A DNA stretch of 64,000 bases from positions 12,989,395 through 13,053,394 of the forward strand of contig OX336345.1 in NCBI GenBank assembly GCA_946902875.1, read 5' to 3'. The translations under genes and the position numbers were made by a program. Source of the DNA: Nematopogon swammerdamellus. Its lineage: Eukaryota; Arthropoda; Insecta; Lepidoptera; Adelidae. This document shows positions 54,674 to 64,000 of this stretch, piece by piece. Position 1 is the first letter of the stretch. Each line of letters starts with the position of its first letter. The notes under the pieces are model-generated. The model did not search any database. It saw nothing but the letters and a program-made list of their open reading frames with translations, and had not been told where the DNA came from.

Positions 54674-55336
54674 AGGGTTCCGTGCCTCAAAAGAGGAAAT
54701 GAAAAACTAAACCCTTATTTTTTTTTCTAATATTTGGAAAACATACAGCCATTGTAAAGGGAATAGGTACTTAACATAAATTTCACAAAGACCGATAAAG
54801 TTTTCTACTTATAGCTATACGTATTAAGTGCGTGCATGTACATGATTAACGTTACCTAAGAGAAGAATAACGATACATCAAAACTAACTAAAACCAACAC
54901 ACTAAAATATAGGGTCACACCTGTGTCTGTTTGTCTGCTCGTCTGTCACAGCTTATTTTCTCAGAATCTACTGGACGAAAAAAAGGTAGAAATTTGGTAC
55001 GTACGAGTATTTAGAGTTTAATGGCCCTAAAGCGTAAATGAATGAATTTCGACTATGGGGGACAAATTAGACAGTTTAAACAAAGTGAATCATGTGTCAT
55101 CTATCAAGGAAAAGGGTTCGTTGTAAGGAATACAAATATTTTTTTTATAATTTTAAAATGCATAGTTTCAAAGATATTAAAGGAAACATACAACAATCGA
55201 GCAATCCTCCTCTTATCTCCGAAACTACTGAGTGTAAAAAAAGGAAATATAGGGCCTCTCTTATATTTTGCAGGAAAACCTAAACGACAATCCTAAGTCT
55301 TAAAGTTCTCACGGAAAACAGACTGTTACGGAACCC
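54674..55336 (+). repeat. Dispersed repeat with GGGTTCCGT / ACGGAACCC ends
   Basis: It starts AGGGTTCCGTGCCTCAAAAG and ends TTACGGAACCCTC, so the ends are inverted. The interior includes GGTCACACCTGTGTCTGTTTG and TTTTCTCAGAATCTACTGG, typical of a repeat widely scattered in moth introns. It belongs with the copies at 60680 and 62515. The class is not resolved. Confidence 0.5.
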
Positions 55337-57489
55337 TCTCCACGCGAATTCGACTCGCAATTGACCGCTTTTTCTTTATCAGGCGTCTCATAAAAGTAAC
55401 GTCGCATTTATAGTCATACTTAAAAAGCTTCATAGGCGACTGAAGTCTCGTACGCCAAGAAATGCATGCCACTCGTGCTATAGGATCCAGCGCAACGTCG
55501 CGAGAGCGCGGTGCACCGGCACCGGGGACCGCTCGCGCACCTGCTACAACACTTGCAGAGCGCAACAATAATCCGTGCACGGCTTGCAGGAACACAAACA
55601 CACGGCGCTAAGCCACTGAAAATGCTGAAATTGAGCCGCTCCGCCGCGGGAAGTATTCAAAATGCAAATTTGATTATTTCGCTTGGGCCCGGGACCCGAG
55701 CGACGCGAGACGTGCGCCGGCCTGAGATTCAATCAGCTCTCTGAGGTTTTTGTAATTTTATCAGAAATGGCCATGAATATTGCAGCTTAGCTGCGGCGGC
55801 GCGCGGCGCACCGGAACACGTTGACTTCCCTACAGCGCCACCCCTTACTCCACCCCACAAGCCACCCTCCTCTGAAGCTACGAGTATGTAGAGATGTACG
55901 TACGCGTCTTACCACCAAGTTACTTCAACGAGTATACCCAAGTAGATGCTTCTAGAAATTATTTTATATATCTCAACGCAAGTGTTTAAAATTCTCATCA
56001 AAACTTTTCCACAGATTTTATGAACTTTAAAAAATCGGTTTGGCCGTCTCGACCTGAGACGCCCACGGAGGCGATCCAATGTGGGCCCTTCCACCGGGCA
56101 CTTAACTTTGACTCTCGCTCCTTAGCGCCGAGAGTTTACAACCTTCCTCTAATCTACTCGGTATCGACGTAACAATCCATTTAAGTAATTGCCGCTCGCA
56201 GCGATTACGAAGCCGTATCGAGTTCCGCATTTGTTTAGAGTTCATTTCGTTCGGATGTTAAGGGGGGCTTAGCCGTAATGGAGCTAGGTCCGGGAGGAGG
56301 GGCCCTCAACGCGCCTGATTTGTTGTTCTCGCGGCCGGCCGGGATGTGTTCATTTTGCGTCGAAGGAGCGGATTTAAATACGAATGCTGATCGGGGTCGA
56401 AAGGCGAGATTTATAGACGTCGCTTTAGCAAAAATAACAAGAGGAGCCCGAGAGCTGCACTCGGCAACTTTGTTTCTGTATCCGTGTATTCAGACACATA
56501 TTAGCAAATAGATCAGTGAATGAAAGTACTAGGTAAGCTTCCCTTTATTGATTTGATGTAGTCACTGAGATTATTTTTAAGACATGCTTTAAATTTAACA
56601 ATGAAGATCAGTCAGTTAAAGATCCCGGTATCATCCATGTTGGCATTCACCTAATTATTTGCCAGTAGTAATTTTAACCAAAATGGTACCATTACATATA
56701 CATCATAAATCACATCATATGTATGACATAATTTTCCTTATTGTGTATGCGCTACATCGGATTAAATAAATAAAATATCGTTTTCAGTATTCATTCGGCC
56801 CCATATTGTATGCAACACCAAAATCAATCCGCGCCCGTCGTCAAAACAATAAAAATGCCTTTTTCCTTTTTTCCTACGCGCCGTATCTCTCTTTCCTCTC
56901 GCCCTTCGCGGAACATCTCTGGTTCAATCATTAACAATTTAGAAGGGCAGCGCGTGCCCAATTTCACTATCCCGGACCCGCCCCGCCCCGGCCCGCCTCA
57001 CCTGTTACCCGTATGTACCCGACTCAAGAATACGTATTAATATGCTATTTTATCGCCAGCGGTATCGGTGGCTTCATTCTCTTTTTTAAATTATGGGTTG
57101 GAGAAGTGAAGGATACTCTTAACACACTTGCAAAGGATGAATATATTTTTAAAGGGCATCGTTAGCACTCATTCAAATTCTCAACATAAATACTTTAAAG
57201 CCTTTTTCTTTTGGCAAACACACTCGGCATGATATATTATGTAGGCTGACGTGATTGGTATCTGAGCCTAATACACACACATGGCTGGTGGAAGCTTTGC
57301 AAGAAAGAAAAATAGGTAACTGTTTCGTTGGGCGGCTGCGAGCCTAAACGGAATGAGGGCTCAATATCGATACACACGTTGGTATAGACATCTTCGCTAA
57401 TGTTTATCACAGTCTCCACCACTGAAAAAAGGTGACGACATCCGACAAAAGCAAAGCATTCTTACGGTTTGTATTTTAATCCCATTGTT
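55337..57489. other. Repeat-poor sequence
   Basis: No gene recognised. CG-rich at 55480-55530 and 55680-55820. Open frames of 60-91 codons overlap on both strands without motifs. Confidence 0.4.
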
Positions 57490-57690
57490 AATTTAATTTC
57501 GATGGGGATAACGCCATCTATGCGATATTCCTTTCAACTTATACAATGTTTCGACTTCATAAGACTCTCATAGATGGCGCAGGGCAGCGCAACCAACGCT
57601 CCTCGTTGGCTGGGCAGCGCTACATGCTCCCCAGCCAATGAGGAGCGTTGCAACTTCCGTTCGTACGTTTCGTGACGTTTCACTTTTTCT
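57490..57690 (-). repeat. Dispersed repeat (partner at 19.4 kb) with an internal hairpin
   Basis: 57490-57625 is the reverse complement of 19440-19550. Inside, 57594-57614 pairs with 57630-57650 (21 bp, one mismatch, 15-nt loop). Confidence 0.6.
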
Positions 57691-58184
57691 GAGTTAGATC
57701 CCCATCCCAACCGTGCGTTAAAAAGCTCCCCTTCAATAATCTGAAAACATACCTGACTAAAGCAAGTGTCGTGCAGATTGCCGAATGAGTTTGCGCATAA
57801 TTGGTACGTAGCATCCGAGCCGTTGGCTGTAAACGCAAGTTTTCGCCTACTAAATAAAGCTTACTTAGTGATGCAAAATAATTAAACTAGAGCACGGCAC
57901 GCGGCTAATCTTGCCCCGGGCGAGTATTTAAAGGTCCACGAGACATTCATTAACGGAGAGTGTGAACCGGGGGGAGGGGAGGTCGGGTTGTGGGGGGTGG
58001 GGGGTTACATGCGCAGCGCTCTCTGGATGAAAAATATGTTTTCGGTGTTGCACGTCGTATTGTATTAATTTACACACGGCTTGCGTAGAGTTAGTTTATG
58101 AGTTTACGTTTTTCTGAGTTATTCGAAGGAGAAGACGGCTGTTTGACCGACATTAAAAGAGAGCCTTTGAAAGTAAATCGATGT
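57691..58184. other. Unannotated sequence
   Basis: No gene recognised. A G-rich patch (GGGGGGAGGGGAGG type) is at 57969-58006. Confidence 0.4.
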
Positions 58185-58345
58185 ATTTTTAACCCCCGAC
58201 GAAAAAATAGGGGTGTTATAAGTTTAACCTGTGTATGTGTGTGTGTGTATGGGTGTGTCTGTGTGTGGCATCGTAGCTCCCAAACGGATGGACCGATTTG
58301 GATGCGGTTTTTTTTATTAGAAAGTTGGTTTAATCGGGATGGTTC
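58185..58345 (+). repeat. Dispersed repeat with (TG)n
   Basis: It starts at AACCCCCGACGAAAAAATAG, then GGGTGTTATAAGTTT, a TG-rich microsatellite (58228-58268) and CGTAGCTCCCAAACGGATGG. This order is that of a repeat common in lepidopteran introns, recognised from memory. Confidence 0.5.
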
Positions 58346-58481
58346 TTAGCTATGTTTGTAATCAATAATTAATTAGTAATTAAGTAATCCAAAAAATTGT
58401 TATCTTAAAAAGTGAACCGATTTGCATGCGTTTTTTTAAAGCATGAAATAAAAGTTAAATTACAAATTTTAAAAACCCCGA

Positions 58482-58638
58482 CCCTTAAAAAGTCAAAAAT
58501 AATTTCCGTTTACTTAAAGGAGTCGGGGGACCGCTAAGTAAATAAAATATAAAAACTCAGAGCTGCGCGGGAATTTACTTAGCGGTACACCGACTCCTTG
58601 AAGTAAGTAAACGGAAATGATTTTTGACTTTTTAAGGG
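58482..58638. mobile_element. Fold-back element, about 62-66-bp arms
   Basis: 58482-58543 and 58573-58638 are inverted copies with a 4-base gap and about four mismatches. The loop is 29 nt. No coding potential. It lies at the end of the preceding dispersed repeat. Confidence 0.7.
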
Positions 58639-58971
58639 CCTCGACCCTTATTTAAGACCATTGCTTCTTTCTTGGGTGACAGCGTTAAGAGGCTAGGCGC
58701 GTCCGTGAAGTCGCTAATTACTTGTCGAGTATTAGGTAGACAGATAGTACCTTGTTATCATCGAAGCAAATAAAAATAAAGAAGTATTATTTTTCGTTTA
58801 TTTGGAAAATCAACACCAGTCTTACAATTGATTATTGCATATAGGTTATACGATAGAAGCCATTTAAAGATTTCCTTGATTTAACTTTATAGACTTAACT
58901 AGAAGTGATATTTGAATATAATATTACTCGTACTTATTATCATCTGTATACATACATAACTTTACGCCTGT

Positions 58972-59240
58972 TTAGCAGTAGGGTAGGCAGAGACAACGGA
59001 TCTCCACGTGCCACGATGCTGACACACCTCTGCCGCCTCTTCCACTCTTATAATATTCTTCATACATGCTCATCGGTTACGGGTACTACGCATACTTGAT
59101 TATAACCCTTTTCGAGTAGATGCCTGATCTGGTCCAGGAACGTGCGTTTAGGGCGACCCTTCCCGACTCTTCCACTCACATTCGCTCCATAAATTTCTTG
59201 CGTTATTCTCCTATTAATCATTCTTCCAACAACCTAACCG
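58972..59240 (-). pseudogene. C-terminal part of a non-LTR retrotransposon ORF
   Basis: On the minus strand the sequence encodes INRRITQEIYGANVSGRV, GKGRPKRTFLDQIRHLLEKG, then after a break ACMKNIIRVEEAAEV, CQHRGTWRSVVSAYP and a stop at 58972-58974. GRPxxTFLDQI...RVEEA...DRxxWRSVVSAYP is the familiar end of a LINE protein dispersed in insects. At least one frameshift separates the two halves. A shorter relative is at 2874-2969. Confidence 0.65.
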
Positions 59241-59888
59241 CTGCCGAAGCACTCCTTTCTCATTCCTTGTCACTATCTTTCGCTTCACTACTACTTCTAT
59301 GTATGTAATATTTAATTAATTTGTCATATAAACGCCCAAATACACAGATTCTGCAAGCAACAGTCCCGCAAGCGTTTAGCTTGAAGTCGCCCGTAGCAGC
59401 TGAAGCGTATCTCACCTAATGTACGCCGACCTTAATTTAGAAGAAAACAAGCAACGTGAAGACTGGAGCGGCAACGCGGCGCATTAGCGAAATTGAAGCT
59501 ATGATAGCGCTCCGGCCGCGCTGCGTCGCTCGCTCGCTCGCACAAACGAGAGTTAACTGTCTGGGTGCAACCTGCAACGATGTTGGATACATACATACAT
59601 TAAGAACAATGGTTGACCGGAAAAAAAATCATTCTTAGTGATAAGTGTCGAACGTTGTTCAACTATTTTTGTTTTTATGACATGAAAAACTTCTTTATTG
59701 CACAACTAAAAAAGTCGACAAAAGGCAATTCTACAAAATATTATACAAAACTTGTTTTTGTTTGTAGCTTCGTCCGCGTAAAATTTTGATTAAGTATATT
59801 CGTGAAAACGACGGGCGTCAGTGAATGACCTAGGTCAGGTAGCGTGTTTAATACTGACAAAAAGACACAATCATAATTTGCATGCAGT
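59241..59888. other. Unannotated sequence
   Basis: No gene recognised. A CG-rich patch at 59465-59550 gives a 60-codon frame without motif. Confidence 0.35.
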
Positions 59889-59985
59889 GGCCGAGGAAGG
59901 GAAGGAGAGGGGAGGGAAGGAGGGGGAGGGAGGGAGGGAAGGGAGGGGGAGCGAAAGATGGAGAGAGAGAGAGAGAACATAAGAG
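59889..59985 (+). repeat. Purine-rich GGGA/GA tract
   Basis: About 95 bases almost entirely A and G, grading from GGGAGG units to (GA)n. It is followed near 60040-60072 by GCGAAGCCGCGGATAAAAGC, a common end of a dispersed insect repeat. Confidence 0.8.
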
Positions 59986-60072
59986 AAGCGATCGTTTATT
60001 ATATTTGCGTTTAAATCGAATTTGCTATTAAATCGATTTTACCGCGAGCGAAGCCGCGGATAAAAGCTAGTT

Positions 60073-60515
60073 GGAAATAAGTATGTAATTAATTCGTGCC
60101 GCATTTCACTAGCAAGGTAATTTTACCTTATACCTGTGAGAGTTTTCTTAACTCAGATAATGTACGGCACCGCGAGCACGAACCTAATAATATTCACAAT
60201 AACCCTTCCTTTTTTGGTTCCGCCGTAGTCGGTTAAATGGGGTAAACGAATCATATCTATAAGTTCAGACATATTTCGTCCCGCGACACCTCTCACCTCT
60301 GTCACTCCTGCAGTTATACAGAAGGCTATTATAAAACTGTTATGATTTTTGTAGATGGAGGCTGTTATGATTTTTGTTTGTGTATGGAGGTTGTTTTGGG
60401 TCGTCACTACATATAATTTAGTAAATGTGGTATTAGTAGATAATCAGAACATAATTCTTTCTTGTCTTCCAATTTGATAGCGGTATGTTTTAGCAATCCT
60501 GAATAATACATTAAT
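60073..60515. other. Unannotated sequence
   Basis: No gene recognised. Confidence 0.35.
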
Positions 60516-60583
60516 TATATTTTCTCTTGTTTTCAGGTAACAGCAAATGTCATTTTCTATAGAAGCGCTGAACAGTTGATATG
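60516..60583 (+). promoter_or_regulatory. Candidate recursive splice site 3 / 47-nt exon
   Basis: A pyrimidine tract ends in GTTTTCAG at 60536, directly followed by GTAACA. A candidate exon at 60537-60583 is followed by the good donor GTAAGC. The acceptor-donor fusion plus a short downstream exon resembles recursive-splice exons. Motif evidence only. Confidence 0.3.
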
Positions 60584-60679
60584 GTAAGCGCAAAATTTTC
60601 TGTTCAAGTATTTCATTCATTAATTTTACTAAACTGGTTACATAATTGATTTCTTACAGAGTAGATAATTAAACAAGTG

Positions 60680-60994
60680 CAAGTCGAACTCGCACACCGA
60701 GGGTTCCGTATCGCCATGTCATGGTTAGAGCCACTCACGCCATCTATAGCGTGTTATAAAATGCTTCATATTGGTTAAATGTCATGATTAGTTAATATTC
60801 TATTCGATAGATGGCGCGCGCGCATACACTTTTTGGTTTCTTCTATGGGAACCCCCGTGATTTTTTAACTTTTTTTTATTTTATTATTTGTTGTTATATC
60901 GGCCATAATAACACATATTCTGTGAAAATTTCAGCGGGCTACCTATTACGGTTAAAGAGATACAGCCGACGACGCACGGACGGACGGACGGACG

Positions 60995-61033
<39 letters not shown>

Positions 61034-61084
61034 GGCGTAGGCTTAGTAATAAGGGCCCGTACCGGATACGGAACCCTAAAAATC
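60680..61084 (+). repeat. Dispersed repeat with inverted GGGTTCCGTA / TACGGAACCCT ends
   Basis: It starts GTCGAACTCGCACACCGAGG followed by GTTCCGTA and ends TACGGAACCCTAAAAA. It contains GATAGATGGCGCGCGCGC and a tetranucleotide array. A second complete-looking copy is at 62515-62975. Confidence 0.6.
60977..61033 (+). repeat. (CGGA)n(CAGA)n microsatellite
   Basis: Six CGGA units followed by eight CAGA units. It explains the RTDGRTDGRTD-type reading frame at 60811-61089. Confidence 0.95.
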
Positions 61085-61679
61085 ATTGAATGATTTCTCC
61101 AAATATTCATTATTTGTTCGCGTTCTTCTTGCGATTTAGCATTTAATTTGAATTAATTCGACGTTCAACGGTGAATTTGAACTAAAACACATTTTCCATA
61201 CAAAGTGGACGCACTGCACTGACTGCAGTTAGTAGCACAAGTGCAGCAAAGCCGCAGAGTGCACGTAATTGCAAGCGCGCGCTTTTGGTAAACTTTGCAT
61301 ATTTTCCGGTTTAATTAAAAATGTAGACACTCGAAAGGGTCGCGTCGGTACTTTTCTGTTAAATGAATTTGTAATGTTTATAGCAATAAGCAAAGAGTCT
61401 GTTACCGTGTTACATCACCGGAGGAATGTTTACTTAGTTATACGTATATATTTCTCAATTACGGTCAGCGGACTGCGTTAATTAACGAGATAATAATTGT
61501 ATATTACTTCTGATTATTTTAAGGATTAAATTATTATTAAAAGGATTGCCATTCGTAAGTTATCGGTTAGTAAACTTATATGACTTCTGGACTCACTGCT
61601 GTCCTCCCTACCTTCAGCAGTACGGAACCACACTGCTTTCCGCCGACGTACTTGATGTCGTCGTCCCAACTGTCGAGTG
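61085..61679. other. Unannotated sequence
   Basis: No gene recognised. Part of 61550-61679 may be the diverged 3' end of the neighbouring SINE. Confidence 0.35.
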
Positions 61680-61935
61680 GTCTTCCCACACTCTCATGCC
61701 GGCTACACTGAACTGGACGGAAAATACGAACTATTTACATAGCCGTTTCAATCGAACTTTCATTCAGTGCGGTGGTACAAACGCAGGCGGATTAAACCCT
61801 ACCACCTATTAAGGTAAGAAGGGAAGGGACATACAGTTTTACGTGGAATCAGAACCACGGTCAGCGGTCCAGCGGTCACCTATCCAAGTACTGATCACGA
61901 CTGACAGTCGACCGACCGCACCACTGAGCTACCGT
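61680..61935 (-). mobile_element. SINE with tRNA/5S chimeric head, minus strand
   Basis: From 61935 downward the sequence reads CGGTAGCTCAGTGGTGCG, then a shortened 5S-like block with AGTACTTGGATAGGTGACC, then GTGGTTCTGATTCCACG and the body GTAAAACTGTATGTCCC. It matches 23128-23480 but lacks about 20 bp of the 5S-like part. The 3' boundary is uncertain. Confidence 0.75.
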
Positions 61936-62514
61936 GTTTGACATTATACTTTACAGTATTTTATGCGGCCTCATACAAAAAGACGCTTCTATATTTTGTG
62001 TTAAACAAGCGCGCACGTAGAGAAAAGAGAATAATCTTTTTACGGAACCCTAGTAATTCGGTCAGTCAACATATCGCAACGCGAGCCCTAACCTTTTTGT
62101 CGCCTGGGATTGTTTATAATTTAAAAGTAAACTCGGGAACACTCTTATCTCAACCGTTTGCACCGAATCGACTGTACAGTCCATTACAAACCTGGATAAT
62201 TTGTAGAAACCTTTCTGGTCTCTCACAAATTAAATAGTTTTGTATGAAATATCTTAAATACATCAAATTAAAAATTCAAAATCTGTTTATTTTTACACAC
62301 AGCTCCATCCCCAGGCAAAATTTCAGTGAAATATTTTATATAGTTATGTAAGTAGTTTGTTTAGCATTTTAATTTTGTATTCATTTTATATCAAATAAAT
62401 CTCTTTTTTTTTTTTTTGTTTATTTTTAGTCATAGTTAGATTATATTTGTACACTTAGATAATTCTCGAGAATCTATATTTGTAGGTTTTTGTTACCATG
62501 CCAACATGAAAAAC
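61936..62514. other. Unannotated AT-rich sequence
   Basis: No gene recognised. A T-run is at 62404-62418. Confidence 0.35.
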
Positions 62515-62975
62515 AAAACCGCCCAAGTAAGAGTCGGACTCGCGCACCAAGGTTTCCGTACCCCCACGTAATTGGTCGGTTTTTATTATTTGTTATTTTA
62601 CTTTAGAGTTTTCACTATAATGACACCAAGTTTGAAGCTTGTATGTGTTACCGTTTTTACGATCTGTGAGAAGCAAGGGCTTTTTGCCAAATTTCAACGG
62701 GATTTGATTTCGCAGTGAGTTTGCGAGCATCAAAATATGTGACATAAATGGCCGTATCTTTTGATTGCGTTCACTTAGAAGTTGAATTTTTCAGGCCTCC
62801 AAGGGACCGTGGATTTTAGTATTTGATAATATTAATTTCAACTTGATTGCTCTACCCTTTCCTAAAAAAGGCACGTGACAGACGGGTGGGCGAATAGATT
62901 GAGGGACGCACAACTACTTATTGATCCTATAAGGGTTCTGTTTTATCCTTTTGAGGTACGGAACACTAAAAACGC
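62515..62975 (+). repeat. Dispersed repeat, GGTTTCCGTA / TACGGAACAC ends
   Basis: It starts CGCCCAAGTAAGAGTCGGAC and ends GAGGTACGGAACACTAAAAA. Same family and strand as 60680-61084, without the microsatellite. Confidence 0.55.
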
Positions 62976-64000
62976 GAGTCATAACGAAAAACATGTTCAA
63001 CTAAAAGAACAATTCAGTCATTACAAAGTATCGTATGTGATAATGTACCACGTCCAACTGTGTATGTACTTACCGCCAACAACGCAACTACATACTCGTA
63101 GTGTGAAGGCTTCGCTCCCCGCGGCGGAGGCGGCGCGGGCGGTGCAGCACCCCACGAGCGCCCACGAGCGCTACACAAACTGCTGCAAATAAAGCCCTTG
63201 TAAGTCAACACCGACCGATTTTTTGTCGCTCACCGCACCCGCCGCTGCCTTCGCGTCGTCGTCGCCGCGAGTCGCTCTTTTCTCATGTAAATTTCAGAAA
63301 TTCCTGCTCCAAACTCGATATAACTTATTCGGAATACGGATTCTCTGCGCTGGATCATCTTGCGGGACAAATCTGGTTTGAACTCGTAAATTTTACAGAT
63401 GTTTTCACAAACTTTGAACCTTATTTGCGGAATGTCTTAGGACAGGTTTTAGGTTAGTCTGAGCTGTGTTAGGACTTTCTTTAAAGTAGACAACGGTGTC
63501 CCTGCCGATTCTGTTGAAGCGAGATCTCGGAGCGCCCCGCCCGCCTCCCCCGCAGCGACGGGACGCGTCACCCGCAAACGTTCGGATTTCTATTTACTTG
63601 CTAATCTTGTTACACGACTCAGTTAAAAATGTTTAATACAGTATTCTGGAGTTGACTCGGTGTTTGAGGCGGTGTTCCTTGTTTTTGGGAGTTTTTAAAT
63701 CGCTTTACTGGTAAGCGTTCAACATAACCGCGGGAAAGAACATTGTGTAGTAGGCACTGCGTCCTCATTAGAAATGTCTGGAATTATATCGTATTTTCTG
63801 AAGTTATCAGAACTCAGTTCGAGAGCATTCCTTTCGCAAGTTTAGCTGCAGTAACACTTTGCTACAGGTGCTGATTCTTTGTTCTAGTGTACGTTACCGG
63901 CTGTAGTTGACCGTTATTAGTTCTGTCGTCACAATTTGCGGTAATTTACGTTTTACAACTCAAAACGTAATATTGATTGATGGTGCCAGTGCTTATACGT
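62976..64000. other. Unannotated sequence
   Basis: No gene recognised. CG-rich patches at 63120-63180, 63230-63280 and 63520-63570. The two short frames over the first patch carry no motif. Confidence 0.4.

Noticed and set aside
60977..61033. CRISPR-like array
   Set aside because: It is a tetranucleotide microsatellite without spacers. No CRISPR array exists in the window, and the genome is eukaryotic.
60811..61089. 92-codon frame with RTDG repeats
   Set aside because: Product of the (CGGA)n(CAGA)n array inside a dispersed repeat.

Overview
The window looks like a non-genic stretch of an insect nuclear genome, most likely a moth or butterfly. It is AT-rich, has no prokaryotic gene layout, and carries repeats of the kind common in Lepidoptera: R4/Dong-type retrotransposons, RTE and CR1/L2-like LINE tails, tRNA- and 5S-derived SINEs, and fold-back elements. 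I recognise no complete host gene. The lepidopteran call is inference from repeat content, not from a marker gene.

Layout. 1-15 kb: unique AT-rich sequence with LINE tails (561-722, 2874-2969, 7430-7700, 10581-10726, 11628-12062), two copies of a tRNA-headed SINE (8830-9207, 10871-11256) and small hairpins. 15.3-18.5 kb: a 394-bp fold-back element, then three head-to-tail R4/Dong-like segments separated by (TAA)n. 19-37 kb: a duplicated dispersed repeat, a SINE with a tRNA/5S chimeric head, a TIR element, a 158-bp near-perfect palindrome, an inverted pair of an unclassified repeat, and a 132-bp-LTR Ty3/Gypsy remnant whose 5-bp target duplication is still visible. 38.4-47.8 kb: the main feature. 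Five insertions of two related retrotransposon families (A and B) sit in (TA)n tracts. They include an intact 1331-codon family A open frame on the minus strand and a 5'-truncated family B copy on the plus strand that is still open for more than 1100 codons. 48.6-57.5 kb: few recognisable repeats and many short GC-rich islands, with no convincing gene. 57.5-64 kb: more dispersed repeats.

How the parts relate. Families A and B encode reverse transcriptase, a CCHC knuckle and a C-terminal restriction-like endonuclease. Every 3' end runs into AAAGTT followed by (AT)n, so they appear to home to (TA)n microsatellites. Because (TA)n is self-complementary, copies lie in both orientations: minus-strand copies to the left of 43.65 kb and plus-strand copies to the right. 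The 3' UTRs of A and B differ in sequence but can form the same hairpin around a shared TGGGAGG loop, a candidate recognition signal for their reverse transcriptase. A separate R4/Dong-like lineage uses (TAA)n at 17-18.5 kb.

Three plus-strand sites have a pyrimidine tract and CAG directly joined to GT (5064, 36165, 60536). The strongest is followed by GTATGTAAGT. They would fit recursive splicing inside a very long plus-strand intron, but no flanking exon is visible here.
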